A DNA stretch of 6,209 nt, taken from Clostridia bacterium. Lineage in GTDB: Bacteria; Bacillota; Clostridia; Oscillospirales; Butyricicoccaceae. Where the stretch lies: the NCBI GenBank assembly GCA_017407765.1, contig JAFQVZ010000097.1, positions 1 through 6,209 of the forward strand, read 5' to 3'. The notes under the pieces are model-generated. The model had not been told where the DNA came from and did no database searches. It saw only the letters and a program-made list of their open reading frames with translations. Each line of letters begins with the position of its first letter. Position 1 is the first letter of the stretch. A program made the translations under genes and the position numbers. Of this stretch, positions 5,629 through 6,209 are shown one piece after another.

Positions 5629-6209
5629 ATGAAAATGAAAAAGAGCAGCACCGACCTCACCGAAGGTAATATTCTTAAACTGATTATTACCTTTGCCATG
5701 CCGATACTGGCAGGTCAGGTGTTTCAGAGCCTCTATAACAGCGTCGACTCGATCGTTGTTGGGCGCTTTGTAGGTACGACCGCTCTTGCGGCGGTCAGCA
5801 CAAGTGCCGATATCTCCCGTTTGCTTGTAGGCTTCTTTACCGGTCTTTCCACCGGCTGCGGAGTTCTGCTGGCCAGATATTTCGGAGCCAAGAATTATGA
5901 ACGTCTCCACGATGCCATCCATACCTCTCTGGCATTTTCGATCATGCTGGGCTTTGCAATGGCAATAGTAGGTATTGTGGCCACCCCTGGGCTGCTCAGG
6001 CTGGTAGACTGCCCTGCCGATGTATATGCCGAGGCGGCGATGTATCTCAGGATATATCTTGCCGGTATTTTCTTTACCTCGCTGTATAACGTTGGTTCCG
6101 GCGTGCTTCGTGCTGTAGGCGACTCGAAAAGTCCCTTCATATATCTGGTCATTTCCAGCTTCATGAACATCGTTCTTGACCTTGTATTTGTAGTTTATTT
6201 AAAAATGGG
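5629..6209 (+). CDS. MATE family efflux transporter (3' end missing)
   Basis: MATE transporters are inner-membrane antiporters that export drugs or other organic cations using a sodium or proton gradient. The visible 193 codons cover about the first two-fifths of a protein normally near 450 residues with twelve helices. Family hallmarks are clear: the TEGNILKLIITFAMPILAG start of helix 1 with its conserved Pro, QSLYNSVDSIVVGRFVG after it, GCGVLLARYFGAKN, and GSGVLRAVGDSKSPF before helix 5. Hydrophobic segments lie at about residues 14-36, 52-80, 96-118, 134-160 and 168-190. The ATG at 5629 is chosen because GGAG (5618-5621) lies 7 nt upstream; the ATG at 5635 is possible but further away. The gene is divergent from the LRR pair and has its own promoter. 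The substrate cannot be predicted from this fragment, and the frame remains open to the window end. Confidence 0.95.
   Translation, partial: MKMKKSSTDLTEGNILKLIITFAMPILAGQVFQSLYNSVDSIVVGRFVGTTALAAVSTSADISRLLVGFFTGLSTGCGVLLARYFGAKNYERLHDAIHTSLAFSIMLGFAMAIVGIVATPGLLRLVDCPADVYAEAAMYLRIYLAGIFFTSLYNVGSGVLRAVGDSKSPFIYLVISSFMNIVLDLVFVVYLKM

Overview
The window looks like ordinary chromosomal DNA from a Gram-positive anaerobe of the class Clostridia, probably a gut or rumen Oscillospiraceae/Lachnospiraceae relative. That placement is inferred from roughly 50% G+C, strong AGGAG-type ribosome binding sites, a clostridial-style SbcC, a YcxB-like membrane protein, BspA-type leucine-rich-repeat (LRR) proteins and a MATE transporter. 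No rRNA, tRNA, CRISPR array, insertion sequence or phage gene is visible.

Layout: (1) 3-2546, plus strand: the C-terminal roughly nine-tenths of sbcC, the ATPase subunit of the SbcCD DNA-repair nuclease; its Walker A region lies before the window. (2) 2588-3155, plus: a promoter and a small two-helix membrane protein with a YcxB-like C-terminus, ended by a strong hairpin at 3159-3188. (3) 3190-5465, minus: a two-gene unit transcribed towards that hairpin. It encodes a 588-residue LRR protein followed 26 nt later by a 160-residue LRR paralogue. Both are built on an exact 23-residue period, lack any secretion signal and carry a regular cysteine ladder. (4) 5466-5628: a 163-bp divergent intergenic region with a good promoter for the rightward gene and a weaker candidate for the LRR unit. 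(5) 5629-6209, plus: the first 193 codons of a MATE-family multidrug/cation antiporter, cut by the window end.

The genes do not form an obvious pathway. sbcC and the MATE gene are housekeeping or general-purpose functions, and the YcxB-like gene has its own promoter. The least explained part is the LRR pair. The large protein consists of two separately capped LRR solenoids joined by a helical module, and the small protein is a single capped solenoid in the same register as the large one's N-terminus. Their function cannot be read from sequence. I see no clear evidence of a new defence or mobile system.
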